64,000 bases of DNA, from the NCBI RefSeq assembly GCF_044904605.1, contig NZ_JADIKI010000021.1, positions 248,001-312,000 on the forward strand. The letters are read 5' to 3'. The first letter of the stretch is position 1. Every line of letters starts with the position of its first letter. Shown here in pieces: positions 1 through 8,213 of the stretch. A program made the translations under genes and the position numbers. The notes beneath the pieces are model-generated. The model saw only the letters and a program-made list of their open reading frames with translations. It ran no database searches and was not told the DNA's origin. This DNA comes from Dyella_B humi. Lineage in GTDB: Bacteria; Pseudomonadota; Gammaproteobacteria; Xanthomonadales; Rhodanobacteraceae.

Positions 1-372
1 CGCCTGGAAAACACCACTCTGTCGAACAACGCCGGCAACGGACTCGAAGTGCACAACAACGTGAACGGCCTGTCGCTCTACAAAGTGACCGCCCAGAACA
101 ACAAGGGTTTCGGCGTGTACACCGGTGACCCGACCAATGTGTCAATCACGAACAGCGACCTAAGTGAGAACTATCTGTTCGGTGTGAGCATTTCGGCCAG
201 CACCAGCTACGTGACCATTGCCAACAACACGATCGAGTGGAACGGCGACACCTGGTTCTATGATCATGGCGTGTCCATCTACACGGAGGGCTGGTCGCCG
301 CGCGACATCTCGATCGCCAGCACCGCACGATATGTCACGCAGTATGGCAATACGATATCACCGCAAAGATAG
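1..372 (+). CDS. Right-handed parallel beta-helix protein, 5'-truncated
   Basis: The reading frame is open from the first base of the window to the stop at 370-372, so the start lies outside. The 123 visible residues are rich in short Asn- and Gly-containing turns (NNTIEWNGD, NNKGFGVY, SNNAGNGLEV) spaced about 20-25 residues apart. This is the pattern of right-handed parallel beta-helix (pectate-lyase-like) coils. Such proteins beside exopolysaccharide genes are often polysaccharide lyases, epimerases or hydrolases acting in the periplasm or outside the cell, but no catalytic residues can be assigned from this C-terminal piece. A strong terminator follows at once. The enzymatic role is inference only. 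Confidence 0.7.
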   Translation, partial: RLENTTLSNNAGNGLEVHNNVNGLSLYKVTAQNNKGFGVYTGDPTNVSITNSDLSENYLFGVSISASTSYVTIANNTIEWNGDTWFYDHGVSIYTEGWSPRDISIASTARYVTQYGNTISPQR

Positions 373-397
373 TCGAAATTTTTATCGTGATTAAGTC

Positions 398-428
398 AAA
401 ACCCTCTCCTTCGGGAGAGGGTTTTTTC
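398..428 (+). terminator. Rho-independent terminator after the beta-helix gene
   Basis: A perfect 9-bp stem (ACCCTCTCC at 401-409 pairing with 414-422) closes a TTCG tetraloop and runs into six T residues. It lies 28 bases after the stop codon. This is a textbook intrinsic terminator. Confidence 0.9.
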
Positions 429-735
429 TATGTGGCGACAAAGCGATTTGACGTTGCTTTATCGTGCGTAGGCTGGGATGACAATCCACCAAATAGAATG
501 GCAAAACAGCTGGAATTATCAGTTCAATCTACGCGCGACTGAGGTAAGCCAAACCACCTGAATACGTCCGGTAGACGCTTCTTTCATTCCACTATCACTG
601 CCGCTGCCGTAAAAAAACGACGGCGCTCGAACGAGCGCTAGGGAGCGAGCCCAGCGCCATAGTGGCCGCTATGCGACTTGCAGAGGGGAAGCCGCACTCA
701 CGAATGCTAGCGGCCAGGCCCGAGGATTTCATTCC
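429..735. other. Intergenic stretch upstream of the glycosyltransferase
   Basis: No credible gene is seen here. The only clear structure is a short perfect hairpin (GCGCTCG at 623-629, loop AA, CGAGCGC at 632-638). Seven A residues at 611-617 would give a T-rich tract on the minus strand, but they are separated from the hairpin by five bases. The region presumably carries the promoter of the glycosyltransferase gene; no convincing -35/-10 pair was identified. Confidence 0.5.
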
Positions 736-1635
736 ATGCACGATGAGGCGAACACCGCAATCAGCGAGGCTGGCAACGATGTATTCGCTGCACAACAGGC
801 TCCGGTAAGCGTGGTGGTTCCTTGCTTTCGCTGTACGGCGACCATCGATGATGCGATCGCTTCGATCAAGGCACAGACATTGCTCCCTGCCGAGGTCCTG
901 CTGGTGGAAGACGGCAGCGGCGATGGTACGCTCGCAGCGCTGCACCGGGTCGCCGCTGCCCATGAGGACGGCTGGATCAAGGTGATCGCGCTAGCGGATA
1001 ACGGTGGTCCATCGCGTGCGCGCAATGCCGGGTGGGAGCGCGCCGTACAGCCTTACATTGCCTTCCTCGATGCGGACGACACTTGGGGGCCGCGCAAGCT
1101 TGAGCTCCAGATGGCAGCGTTGAAAGCAGACCCATCCATTGCGCTGATCGCGCACCGGATGATTGTGCGTCCGCGTGGGACACCTATTCCCGAGTTGCAA
1201 GGGCCACCACGAACGCAGATCATCGGACGCGGCCGTTTGCTGTTTCACAACCCCTTTCCCACTGCTTCGGTGATGCTGCGCCGCGACCTGCCGTATCGCT
1301 TCGATCATCAGGTCTGGTATTCGGAGGACTACCTCCTGTGGTCACAGATCCTGTTTTCCGGTCACCGCTGCGCCAAGATCGATCAGGTCTTGGCGATCTG
1401 GAACCAGCGCGGTCCGGGCGAGCACGGACTCAGCGATAACTTCATGGCGGTCCATCGTGCCCGACGCATCATGCGCCGCCGGCTTATGCGCGAGGGCTTC
1501 ATCAGCCTGCCCGAGTATCTGTTTACGCTCGCCGTGGGTGTGCTGTCCCTCATACGCCGCAAATTGAGGCCCCTCAGGCCTGCACCCATGCCAAGCGTTG
1601 AGGGTGTTGCAACGCATCGCCAAGCCTTTAAATGA
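736..1635 (+). CDS. Family 2 glycosyltransferase (exopolysaccharide biosynthesis)
   Basis: The 299-residue protein carries the GT-A fold signature of family 2 glycosyltransferases. The nucleotide-binding strand VSVVVPCF is near residue 25, EDGSGDGT near 57, and the metal-binding FLDADDTW near 110. The C-terminal third lacks obvious membrane helices apart from a short hydrophobic patch. It would add a sugar from a nucleotide donor to a lipid-linked oligosaccharide on the cytoplasmic face of the inner membrane. The ATG at 736 is preceded by a weak GAGG. It converges with the flippase gene, 76 bp apart, and belongs functionally to the adjacent exopolysaccharide genes. Donor and linkage cannot be predicted. 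Confidence 0.88.
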   Translation: MHDEANTAISEAGNDVFAAQQAPVSVVVPCFRCTATIDDAIASIKAQTLLPAEVLLVEDGSGDGTLAALHRVAAAHEDGWIKVIALADNGGPSRARNAGWERAVQPYIAFLDADDTWGPRKLELQMAALKADPSIALIAHRMIVRPRGTPIPELQGPPRTQIIGRGRLLFHNPFPTASVMLRRDLPYRFDHQVWYSEDYLLWSQILFSGHRCAKIDQVLAIWNQRGPGEHGLSDNFMAVHRARRIMRRRLMREGFISLPEYLFTLAVGVLSLIRRKLRPLRPAPMPSVEGVATHRQAFK

Positions 1636-1711
1636 TGCGGCGGCGGTGAGAGATTAGAAGTGCGTAGACTGGGGTGAAAACGTCAGCATTGCGATGTATG
1701 CGCGACTCAGA

Positions 1712-3031
1712 TTAAATCCTGCGCGCATGAAACCTGCGCATTCCCCCATACATCGCGAGCAACAGCGACACCTCACCTGCAACCGTAGCGATCGCAGCAC
1801 CCATTTCGTGATACGTGGGAATCAGCATGACGTTGAACACCACGACCATCACCGCGCTCAAGCCCATCGCCACCACGCGATATCGCATGTGCTGCTCATT
1901 GAGCAAGGCCGAACTGACGGCCGTGGATAGAAAGCGCACCGGTACACACACTGCCAGCACCGTCAGCACTCGCACCACCGGCTTGTATTTCTCACCGAAG
2001 ACAATCGGCACCAGCCAAGGCGCTACCACGACCAGCGCCAGCGCCACGAATACGCCAGAGGCCAACATCGCGATGGCGCCGTGGCGATAGACCCTCCAGA
2101 ACTTGGCCGTATCGTGCACCGCCCAGCGATGCAGTTTCGACAGCAGGAATTTCTGGTACACCGTCGAGGGAATGAGATAAATCGCCGTCATCACGCCGAG
2201 TGCGATGCCGAAGATGCCTGCCTGCGTGTTGCCATTCAGATACTTCAGCAACACTGTGCTGATCTGAAAGAAAATCGGATACAGCGTCGCTTCCAAACCA
2301 TACGCCCAGGCTTGTGACCAAAGGCGCGCCACACTGGGTGATGGTCCCAGCATCTGCGCAGTCGGCTGCGGCCCGTGGCCATGCAGCTGTATGCCGCCGC
2401 GCATCATCGCCATCAGCCGCGGCAATGCGAGCGCGGCAACCACCAGCGAAATCAGGCTGAAGCCGATCGCCACGAATCGCCCATCGAGCGATGGTATGAG
2501 CAGCAGCAGCACGGCCACCAGCATGCGGCTGCCGGGCGTCGTCAACTGCCACAGCGCCAATGCGTAGTGCCGCTCTTCCAGGCGCAGCTGACTGCTGATC
2601 AGACTCGCCGCCAAGATACCCAGCACGATCGGCAGCAGCAGAAGAAGAATCGGCCGCGCGTCCGATGGCGCACCGATGAACGACCACGCCATCACCAGAC
2701 TCAATGTCAACACGGTGCTGCCCGCAATGAAGCGCAACGAGGGCGTCAGCCAGCGATTCCCTTGCCAGCCTTCCACGCCGTACACCTGCAGCCAGTATTG
2801 CGGCAGACCGAAGCCCGCGAGCGGCGTCACCATCGTGACGGTGGCCAGCGACGAAGCGAACAGGCCGTACTCGGCCGGGCCTAGCTCGCGCGCCAGTAAG
2901 GCTTGGGTGAGGAAAGCCAGGACCGCGCCGAGTGCGGTGGCTATCCACAGCACGGAGATGGCGCCGAGTGCGCGGCGCCATCCTTGAGGTAATCGGCTCA
3001 AGAGCGGGAGGTCGGAAGCGGAGGAATTCAC
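1712..3031 (-). CDS. Oligosaccharide flippase, Wzx-like (MOP superfamily)
   Basis: The 439-residue, very hydrophobic protein has about 12 predicted membrane segments. Its N-terminal pattern (a helix, then a loop containing ARELGPAEYGLFA) is typical of polysaccharide-biosynthesis flippases. The family moves undecaprenyl-linked repeat units from the cytoplasmic to the periplasmic face of the inner membrane for Wzy-dependent polymerisation. It is transcribed in the same direction as the downstream-acting kinase/phosphatase genes that precede it, separated by a repeat-bearing 260-bp gap. No Wzy polymerase or priming transferase is visible in the window; they may lie to the left. Confidence 0.88.
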   Translation of the reverse strand: MNSSASDLPLLSRLPQGWRRALGAISVLWIATALGAVLAFLTQALLARELGPAEYGLFASSLATVTMVTPLAGFGLPQYWLQVYGVEGWQGNRWLTPSLRFIAGSTVLTLSLVMAWSFIGAPSDARPILLLLLPIVLGILAASLISSQLRLEERHYALALWQLTTPGSRMLVAVLLLLIPSLDGRFVAIGFSLISLVVAALALPRLMAMMRGGIQLHGHGPQPTAQMLGPSPSVARLWSQAWAYGLEATLYPIFFQISTVLLKYLNGNTQAGIFGIALGVMTAIYLIPSTVYQKFLLSKLHRWAVHDTAKFWRVYRHGAIAMLASGVFVALALVVVAPWLVPIVFGEKYKPVVRVLTVLAVCVPVRFLSTAVSSALLNEQHMRYRVVAMGLSAVMVVVFNVMLIPTYHEMGAAIATVAGEVSLLLAMYGGMRRFHARRI

Positions 3032-3084
3032 AAGGCAGGCATCCAGGCAAGCGTTTGCATGTTACGGCTGCGACAACGCCCTCT

Positions 3085-3240
3085 TCCTCTCCCCTCCAGG
3101 GAGAGGGTTGGAGTGAGGGGACAATCTTGCGAAAAACCGGCTATTCCGCGCGCAACTCGCGCTGCAATACTTACATCACCCACGAATGGTTCCTCGCAAG
3201 ATTGCCTTTCACCCTGCTCTCTCCCCGGAAGGGAGAGGGA
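3085..3240. repeat. Inverted pair of GC-rich REP-like hairpins
   Basis: Two hairpins of the CCCTCTCC...GGAGAGGG type stand in opposite orientation (cores 3086-3107 and 3217-3239). Their inner flanks are also inversely related: ACAATCTTGCGAA at 3121-3133 faces CGCAAGATTG at 3195-3204. The pair could fold into one long stem of about 150 nt. Elements of this sort are common between genes in Xanthomonadales. Placed between the kinase and flippase genes, this one may attenuate or stabilise the mRNA. Confidence 0.75.
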
Positions 3241-3291
3241 TACGGTGCGGCACGCATGACCTCTCCCACACAGGAAAGAGGCCACCATCGA

Positions 3292-5496
3292 TCACACCTT
3301 GGTCGTCGGCGCGTACGCGTAATACGCATAGGCGTAGTAGCCGGCCGCACGCTTCTCCACGAGGTTGAAGATCGCGCCCTTGATCGCCACGCCGTTCTGC
3401 TCCAGGCGTTGCTTGGCCAGAGCGATCTCACGCACCTGATTGATGCCGAAGCGCACCACTAGCAGGCTGGTGCCGACATGATGACCAATCACCGCTGCAT
3501 CGGTCACCGCGAGAACCGGCGGCGTGTCGACGATGATCAGGTCATAACGCGGCCGCAGCGTCTCGAGCAACGTGGTGAAGTTGGCGTGCATCAGCAGTTC
3601 CGACGGATTCGGCGGAATCTTGCCGCGCGCAATGAACATCAGTTGGCCAACGCCGTTGATCGGGCGTATGACGTCGCTGATTTGCGCCTGGCCTGCGATC
3701 AGTTCTGACAAGCCATTGTCCGGCCGGCCTCCGACCATGCGATGCAACAGGCCCTTGCGCATGTCCGCGTCGATCAGCAGCACACGCTGTCCGGCCTGCG
3801 CCATCACCACGGCGAGGTTGGAGGCTACGAAGCTCTTGCCCGCGCCGGGGCTGGCGCTAGAAATCATCAACACGTTGTTCTTCGTCTCCAGCCGTGCGAA
3901 GTGCAAGCTGGTACGCAAGCTGCGTAGCGCTTCTGTCGCCATGTCGGCCGGTGCGTTCAAGGCCAACAGATGCTGATGAGTGCCCGAGCGATGACCCAGT
4001 CGCGTCGCCGCTTTGCGTTGCGTGTCGCTAAGCGGAATGGATACGTAGACCGGCAGGCCGAGCCGCTCGATCGCCACCGGATCTTCCACGCCGCGAGTAA
4101 GCATCTGACGCAGGAAAATGAATCCCAGCGCGACCAGGAAGCCCAACACCGCACCGCCCGGAATGACCCAGATCGGACGCGGCCACCACGGCTTGGCGAG
4201 ATTCACCGCCGATTGGTCGATGATGCGCACACTGCCCACGGTACCGGCGCGCGCGATATCCAGTTGCTGCGCTTGGTTGAGCAGGCTGGTGTAGGTCTGG
4301 CTGGTGACCGTGACATCACGATTCAGCTTCAGCAACTCCTGCTGCGTGTTGGGCAGCAAACCGATCTTGTGTTGCAGTGCGCCCTTCTCTCCTTCCAGTT
4401 GGTTGATCTGCTGTTGCATAGAGCGGTATTCCGGATGTTCCGGTGTGTAATGCCGCTGCACTTCGGCCATCTGCATGCGCAACTGGTCGAGGTTGGTATC
4501 GATCGACACGTTCTGATCCAGCAGCGACTGTGTCTGCATGGTGAGATCGACCGAATGCTCTTTGAGCTGGAAGGTATTCAGCGCTGACGTGGCGCGTTCC
4601 AGCTCCTGCTTCACTTTCGGCAATTGTTCACGCACGAACTGCAGGCTATTCGCCGCTTCGGCCGCGCTGCGGTCGACGTTCTGGCGCACATACAGGCTAG
4701 TGACCTGATCAAGCAGATTGGTGGCCAGGATCGGGTCGATGTTGTTGTAGGTGAGCGCGATGATGCCCGAATCCTTACCCTGCTCTTCGGCATCGATCTT
4801 CTTCTGCAGCACGGCGATGGTATCCATGTGCGAATGCCGGACCACGCGGAAGCGCGTACCCGGATTGGCCTGCAGCGTGCGTACCTGCATGGTGACGCCG
4901 TTTGAAGTGACCATCTGACCAAGGTGGCCGTTGATGAGCACGTTGCCGTCTGGATCCTGCAGCGTATAGGTACCATGGTCACCGGCGATCAGCGAGAGCT
5001 TTTCGTCGAGCAGGTCAGCCGGCACGTCGAGCTGGAAGATATCCAACTGCGAACCGCCCCAGTCATAACGGCTCAGACCGAACACCGGCGCAGCTATTTC
5101 GCCAGGATGTTCGCCTATGAACTGCCGCGCCAGGAACGAACCGATGAACGGAAGGTGCTTCGGTTGGCTCTCGATATCCAGCTTGAGGTTCTCGACTGCC
5201 TGCCCGAGCACTTTGCGCGAGGTGAGCAACTGAATTTCGGTGATCGCCTGCGAGGTGGAAATGCCTAGCGTCTCCGTGAGATCGCTCATGCCCGGCAAGG
5301 TCGGCGCCTTCTGTTCGACCTGTACCGACGCACTGGCCTGATAGACCGGCGTGGCGAGTATCGAGTACAGCACGCTGATCAGCAGAAACACGACGGTAAT
5401 TGAAGCAATCAGCCATTTATTGTCGAGCACCGTTCCTAGCAATGCGCGCAAGTCAATGTCTTCGTCGCGTGTCGCGAAGGTCTGCTTGGTGGTCAT
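3292..5496 (-). CDS. wzc: Polysaccharide co-polymerase and tyrosine autokinase (Wzc-like)
   Basis: The 734-residue inner-membrane protein controls polymerisation and export of exopolysaccharide. A Wzz chain-length domain fills the N-terminus, with a first membrane helix at about 28-50. Next come a long periplasmic coiled coil (about 240-400) and a second helix (about 440-460). The C-terminal cytoplasmic BY-kinase domain has Walker A ASPGAGKS near 548, Walker A' LLIDADMRKG near 578 and Walker B LIIVDTPPVL near 655. The last 20 residues hold a cluster of six tyrosines (YYAYAYYAYA), the autophosphorylation tail. GAGGAG precedes the ATG at 5496. The phosphatase gene lies 36 bp upstream on the same strand. 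Length and order are normal for the family. Confidence 0.95.
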   Translation of the reverse strand: MTTKQTFATRDEDIDLRALLGTVLDNKWLIASITVVFLLISVLYSILATPVYQASASVQVEQKAPTLPGMSDLTETLGISTSQAITEIQLLTSRKVLGQAVENLKLDIESQPKHLPFIGSFLARQFIGEHPGEIAAPVFGLSRYDWGGSQLDIFQLDVPADLLDEKLSLIAGDHGTYTLQDPDGNVLINGHLGQMVTSNGVTMQVRTLQANPGTRFRVVRHSHMDTIAVLQKKIDAEEQGKDSGIIALTYNNIDPILATNLLDQVTSLYVRQNVDRSAAEAANSLQFVREQLPKVKQELERATSALNTFQLKEHSVDLTMQTQSLLDQNVSIDTNLDQLRMQMAEVQRHYTPEHPEYRSMQQQINQLEGEKGALQHKIGLLPNTQQELLKLNRDVTVTSQTYTSLLNQAQQLDIARAGTVGSVRIIDQSAVNLAKPWWPRPIWVIPGGAVLGFLVALGFIFLRQMLTRGVEDPVAIERLGLPVYVSIPLSDTQRKAATRLGHRSGTHQHLLALNAPADMATEALRSLRTSLHFARLETKNNVLMISSASPGAGKSFVASNLAVVMAQAGQRVLLIDADMRKGLLHRMVGGRPDNGLSELIAGQAQISDVIRPINGVGQLMFIARGKIPPNPSELLMHANFTTLLETLRPRYDLIIVDTPPVLAVTDAAVIGHHVGTSLLVVRFGINQVREIALAKQRLEQNGVAIKGAIFNLVEKRAAGYYAYAYYAYAPTTKV

Positions 5497-5532
5497 AGGC
5501 CGCTCCTCGATGGATCAGTATTCATAAGTAAG

Positions 5533-5967
5533 TCATAAATAGCGAAGCCAGCTCTCGACGCCGCGCTCGATCATCACGTGGACGTGTTCGAACACTTCTC
5601 GCGACTGGCGATAAGGATCAGGGACATCGTTGGCGTCCTGCCATTTGTCGAGCAGAAACAATTTTCCGCTGGCCTCCGGCGCAACCCGCGACACGGCGGT
5701 TAAATGATCGCGTTCCATCGTCAACACCAGATCGGCTTCGCGCAGCATCGTCGGATCGAGCTGACGCGCACGATGTTCGACTGCATCGATACCGCGTTCT
5801 TTCAAAATTTGCATCGCGTTGTCATCCATAGGGCGGCCCACCAGTGCCTTAAGACCCGCACTGCTGATATGGATGCCGCGATGTTGCAACTTTTCGCGGA
5901 ACAGGAATTCCGCCGTAGGACTTCGGCAGATGTTGCCTACGCAGACGATCAGGATGCGTTTGAACAC
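5533..5967 (-). CDS. wzb: Low-molecular-weight protein tyrosine phosphatase (Wzb-like)
   Basis: This small cytoplasmic phosphatase would dephosphorylate the Wzc tail and so allow polymer assembly to cycle. The active-site P-loop CVGNICRS begins at residue 9 and the general acid lies in the late DPY motif. The first in-frame start is a GTG at 5985. The GTG at 5967 is preferred because it gives the family's usual N-terminus (four residues before the ILIVC strand), a typical length of 144 residues, and an upstream GGGAG 11 bases away. It is first in a minus-strand group with wzc and the flippase. The start choice is the only real uncertainty. Confidence 0.92.
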   Translation of the reverse strand: MFKRILIVCVGNICRSPTAEFLFREKLQHRGIHISSAGLKALVGRPMDDNAMQILKERGIDAVEHRARQLDPTMLREADLVLTMERDHLTAVSRVAPEASGKLFLLDKWQDANDVPDPYRQSREVFEHVHVMIERGVESWLRYL

Positions 5968-6364
5968 GTATGGAAGCACTCCCACCGCATGTGTAAATGC
6001 AAAACCTCATAAGTCCTGCTTTTTCAATGATGCGTTTCAACGGGTTTACCTTCTATGGCTGCACGCACATGCGCGCTCGAGTGACATCATCTAAAAATCG
6101 AATGAAGTTATAGCGCTGCTTTCGTCAAAAGCGCATGGATTTTTCAAAATATTTGACATCACAAGACATTCCGTACACACACGTGACGAAAAAAAGTCGA
6201 GTTCGACCACAGTTCATTTACGGCACGGTGACGCTGTCGCGAGCTTAATTAATTAAACAAACGTGGCCGATTCGAGAGATTTCCGATTGATACCCATATC
6301 CCGCACTTTGACCGCCCAGTGCTCCATGCCAAGTGGCACAACATCAATACATAGTGGAGTGCAC
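5968..6364. other. Divergent control region between wzb-wzc and wza
   Basis: About 400 bp separate the two divergent exopolysaccharide transcripts. It is unusually AT-rich for this genome (for example an alternating TTAATTAATTAA at about 6245-6256) and contains a TTGACA hexamer at 6153-6158 on the plus strand with no strong matching -10. This is likely to be the main regulatory region for polysaccharide export; no operator could be named. Confidence 0.5.
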
Positions 6365-7450
6365 ATGAAAGCATCGTTGGTTTTGGCAGCTGTTTTAACG
6401 ACCCTGGCTCTTTCAGGATGCGCCGCCCTTCCCGGACAGCACATGGCCTCGAGTGGACCGGAAAAGGATCACGTCCAGATGGTGCAAATCACGCCTGAAT
6501 GGCTGCAGAGCCAGCCCGCACCAGAGGAAAAGACCATCCCCCCTGAATTGCTGAGCTATCAGCCCGAGGCGTATCGCATCGGGCCCGGCGATATGCTTTA
6601 CATCACCGTATGGGATCACCCCGAATTGACTGCACCGGCTGGTGCACAACAGCAAACCAGCGCGAACAGCCGCCTGGTGCGCTCAGACGGAACGTTGTTT
6701 TATCCCTATGTTGGCACCGTCAAAGCCTCTGGCATGACGGTGGACGAATTGCGCCAAGAGCTGACCAGCCGGCTCACCAAATTTGTGCCCAAGCCGCAAG
6801 TTGACGTGGCCGTCACAAGTTATGGCAGCCAGCTCATCACGCTTCAGGGTGCGTTTAGCAAAACGGACCCGCAACAGGCCACCACGGTTCCGCTGACGCT
6901 TGCGCAAGCGATCGGTACGGCCGGCATCGACCTTGCGCACGCGGATATGTCGGACCTCGTGCTGTCGCGGGATGGCCGCGATTACCATCTCGACCTGAAC
7001 ACCCTCAGCAAGACAGCGGAGCAGCGCATTTATTTGAAACCCGGCGATCGCTTGCTCCTGACGTACAACGACACCAAGGAAGTCTATGTGCTGGGTGAAG
7101 TGTTGCGCCCGCAGGCGCTGGTGTTCAGAACGGATGACATGTCGCTCACTCAAGCGCTGGGCCGCGTCGGCGGACTGAATCCGGTTACGTCGAGCAGCAA
7201 ATCGGTATACGTGATCCGTGGCGTGAAAGATCTGGCCCACAACCCGGCGACGGTTTATCACCTCAACGCGCGTTCTCCAGAAGCCTATGTGCTAGCGGAC
7301 AATTTCCATGTACGCGCCGGCGACGTGGTGTGGGTTGGCGCAGCAGCCATCACCCAATGGAGTCGCTTTCTCAGCCAGCTAGTGCCGCTGTCCAGCCTGG
7401 TAACCAGTGCAGCAGTGGCCAACGGCGGCGGCAGCGGCGCTGGTTTCTGA
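6365..7450 (+). CDS. wza: Polysaccharide export outer-membrane lipoprotein (Wza-like)
   Basis: The 361-residue protein would form the outer-membrane channel for exopolysaccharide. The start at 6365 gives a classical lipoprotein signal ending in LSGC, with the lipidated Cys at residue 19, and is preceded by GTGGAG five bases upstream. An earlier in-frame ATG-like start at 6263 would bury this signal. After the signal, a Poly_export domain begins with YRIGPGDMLYITVWDHPEL near residue 65. Two SLBB-type beta-grasp regions follow, including KEVYVLGEVLRPQ. It is transcribed divergently from wzb-wzc and ends at a strong terminator. Length and motifs match the Wza/GumB-KpsD group. Confidence 0.94.
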   Translation: MKASLVLAAVLTTLALSGCAALPGQHMASSGPEKDHVQMVQITPEWLQSQPAPEEKTIPPELLSYQPEAYRIGPGDMLYITVWDHPELTAPAGAQQQTSANSRLVRSDGTLFYPYVGTVKASGMTVDELRQELTSRLTKFVPKPQVDVAVTSYGSQLITLQGAFSKTDPQQATTVPLTLAQAIGTAGIDLAHADMSDLVLSRDGRDYHLDLNTLSKTAEQRIYLKPGDRLLLTYNDTKEVYVLGEVLRPQALVFRTDDMSLTQALGRVGGLNPVTSSSKSVYVIRGVKDLAHNPATVYHLNARSPEAYVLADNFHVRAGDVVWVGAAAITQWSRFLSQLVPLSSLVTSAAVANGGGSGAGF

Positions 7451-7478
7451 CCGCAAGCCTCTCAGATTTTTGCTCGGC

Positions 7479-7508
7479 GGGCGCCTCCGGAGCAGGCGCC
7501 CTTTTTTT
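7479..7508 (+). terminator. Rho-independent terminator of wza
   Basis: An 8-bp stem (GGGCGCCT at 7479-7486 with AGGCGCCC at 7494-7501) encloses a 7-base loop and is followed by seven T residues. It lies 28 bases after the wza stop codon. Confidence 0.93.
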
Positions 7509-7514
7509 GTCTAT

Positions 7515-7775
7515 CTATCGGCCTGAACGAAGCCACGCGATTTCGGCATAGGCCGCATCCAGTTCATCGCGCAGCGCCTGATTGCTCTCCAGCAACTGCT
7601 GAATTTCCTGGCACTGCGTAATCACCGAACGCAACACATCGCACTTCACCGTTACATGACGTGCGCGGTATGCGCGCATGCGCTCGGCGGCGGATTTCGC
7701 GTTGCCAGAGGACGGACGCCCCCTTCGGGGCTTAAGCAGCATGGCAATGGTTCCCGGATCGCGAGGGTCGACCAT
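7515..7775 (-). CDS. Small basic coiled-coil protein, candidate DNA-binding regulator
   Basis: The 86-residue protein is not one I can name. Its N-terminal half is strongly basic and contains GRPSSGNAKSAAERMRAYRA, a pattern seen at the start of many small putative DNA-binding proteins. The C-terminal half (about 45-83) is a heptad-rich helix likely to form a coiled-coil dimer. A near-ideal ribosome site (AAGGAG at 7788-7783) sits seven bases before the ATG, which argues strongly that the gene is real. A perfect palindrome lies 32 bases upstream of the start and may be its own operator. It is convergent with wza and divergent from a TonB-dependent receptor gene. Confidence 0.7.
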   Translation of the reverse strand: MVDPRDPGTIAMLLKPRRGRPSSGNAKSAAERMRAYRARHVTVKCDVLRSVITQCQEIQQLLESNQALRDELDAAYAEIAWLRSGR

Positions 7776-7806
7776 GGCGTAACTCCTTCGTTTTGGGCGG
7801 CCGGAG

Positions 7807-7828
7807 TTTATCGTAACGTTACGATAAA
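7807..7828. promoter_or_regulatory. Perfect 22-bp palindrome, candidate operator
   Basis: The central 20 bases read TTATCGTAACGTTACGATAA and the symmetry extends one further base pair on each side. It lies just upstream of the ribosome site of the small basic protein gene (start 7775). It is far too symmetrical to be chance and has no T tract on either side, so it is more likely a dimer-binding site than a terminator. Which protein binds is unknown; the adjacent small protein is the obvious candidate. Confidence 0.7.
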
Positions 7829-7842
7829 TGCAAGAAAAAAAT

Positions 7843-8000
7843 GGGAACGGGGAACGGGGAACGGGGAACGGGGAACGGGGAACGGGGAAGAAAATTTATG
7901 TTGAGGTGCGATGCAAGCGCTCTCACTAACAAAGAAGTCGCGACGGAACACATCGTTCGCGCGATTTGCGCGTTCCCCGTTCCCTCTTCCCCGCTCCCCG
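7843..8000. repeat. Element bounded by inverted GGGAACG heptamer arrays (copy 1)
   Basis: Six perfect tandem GGGAACG units (7843-7884) plus a partial one form the left boundary. About 80 bp later the complement appears as CGTTCCC units (two perfect at 7971-7984, two degenerate to 7998). The interior shows no gene. Two related elements occur at 49768-49899 and 63738-63892. The stretch 7776-8213 otherwise holds only the palindrome and the presumed promoter of the downstream receptor. Confidence 0.8.
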
Positions 8001-8213
8001 CCTTTATCACTCCTCGTCATACCGACAGTCACATCCTTCATCGTCGGAACATTTCTTTTTGCAACGCAGCAACGTATCTATATAGGCAGCTTTCCGTCGG
8101 TGCGATGACGCATCAGGGGACGCGAAAGCAGGCGAGACGAGAACTCGCCATGGCCGATTCACCTTCATCCAGAAAAGCCGCCTGCGGGAATCCCCACCCC
8201 GCGTGCACTAGGA

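Noticed and set aside
6153..6181. Sigma-70 promoter for wza based on TTGACA at 6153
   Set aside because: No acceptable -10 hexamer at 16-18 bp; the nearest match is at 15 bp and weak.
7843..7890. CRISPR array
   Set aside because: The repeat unit is seven bases with no spacers, and no cas genes are nearby.
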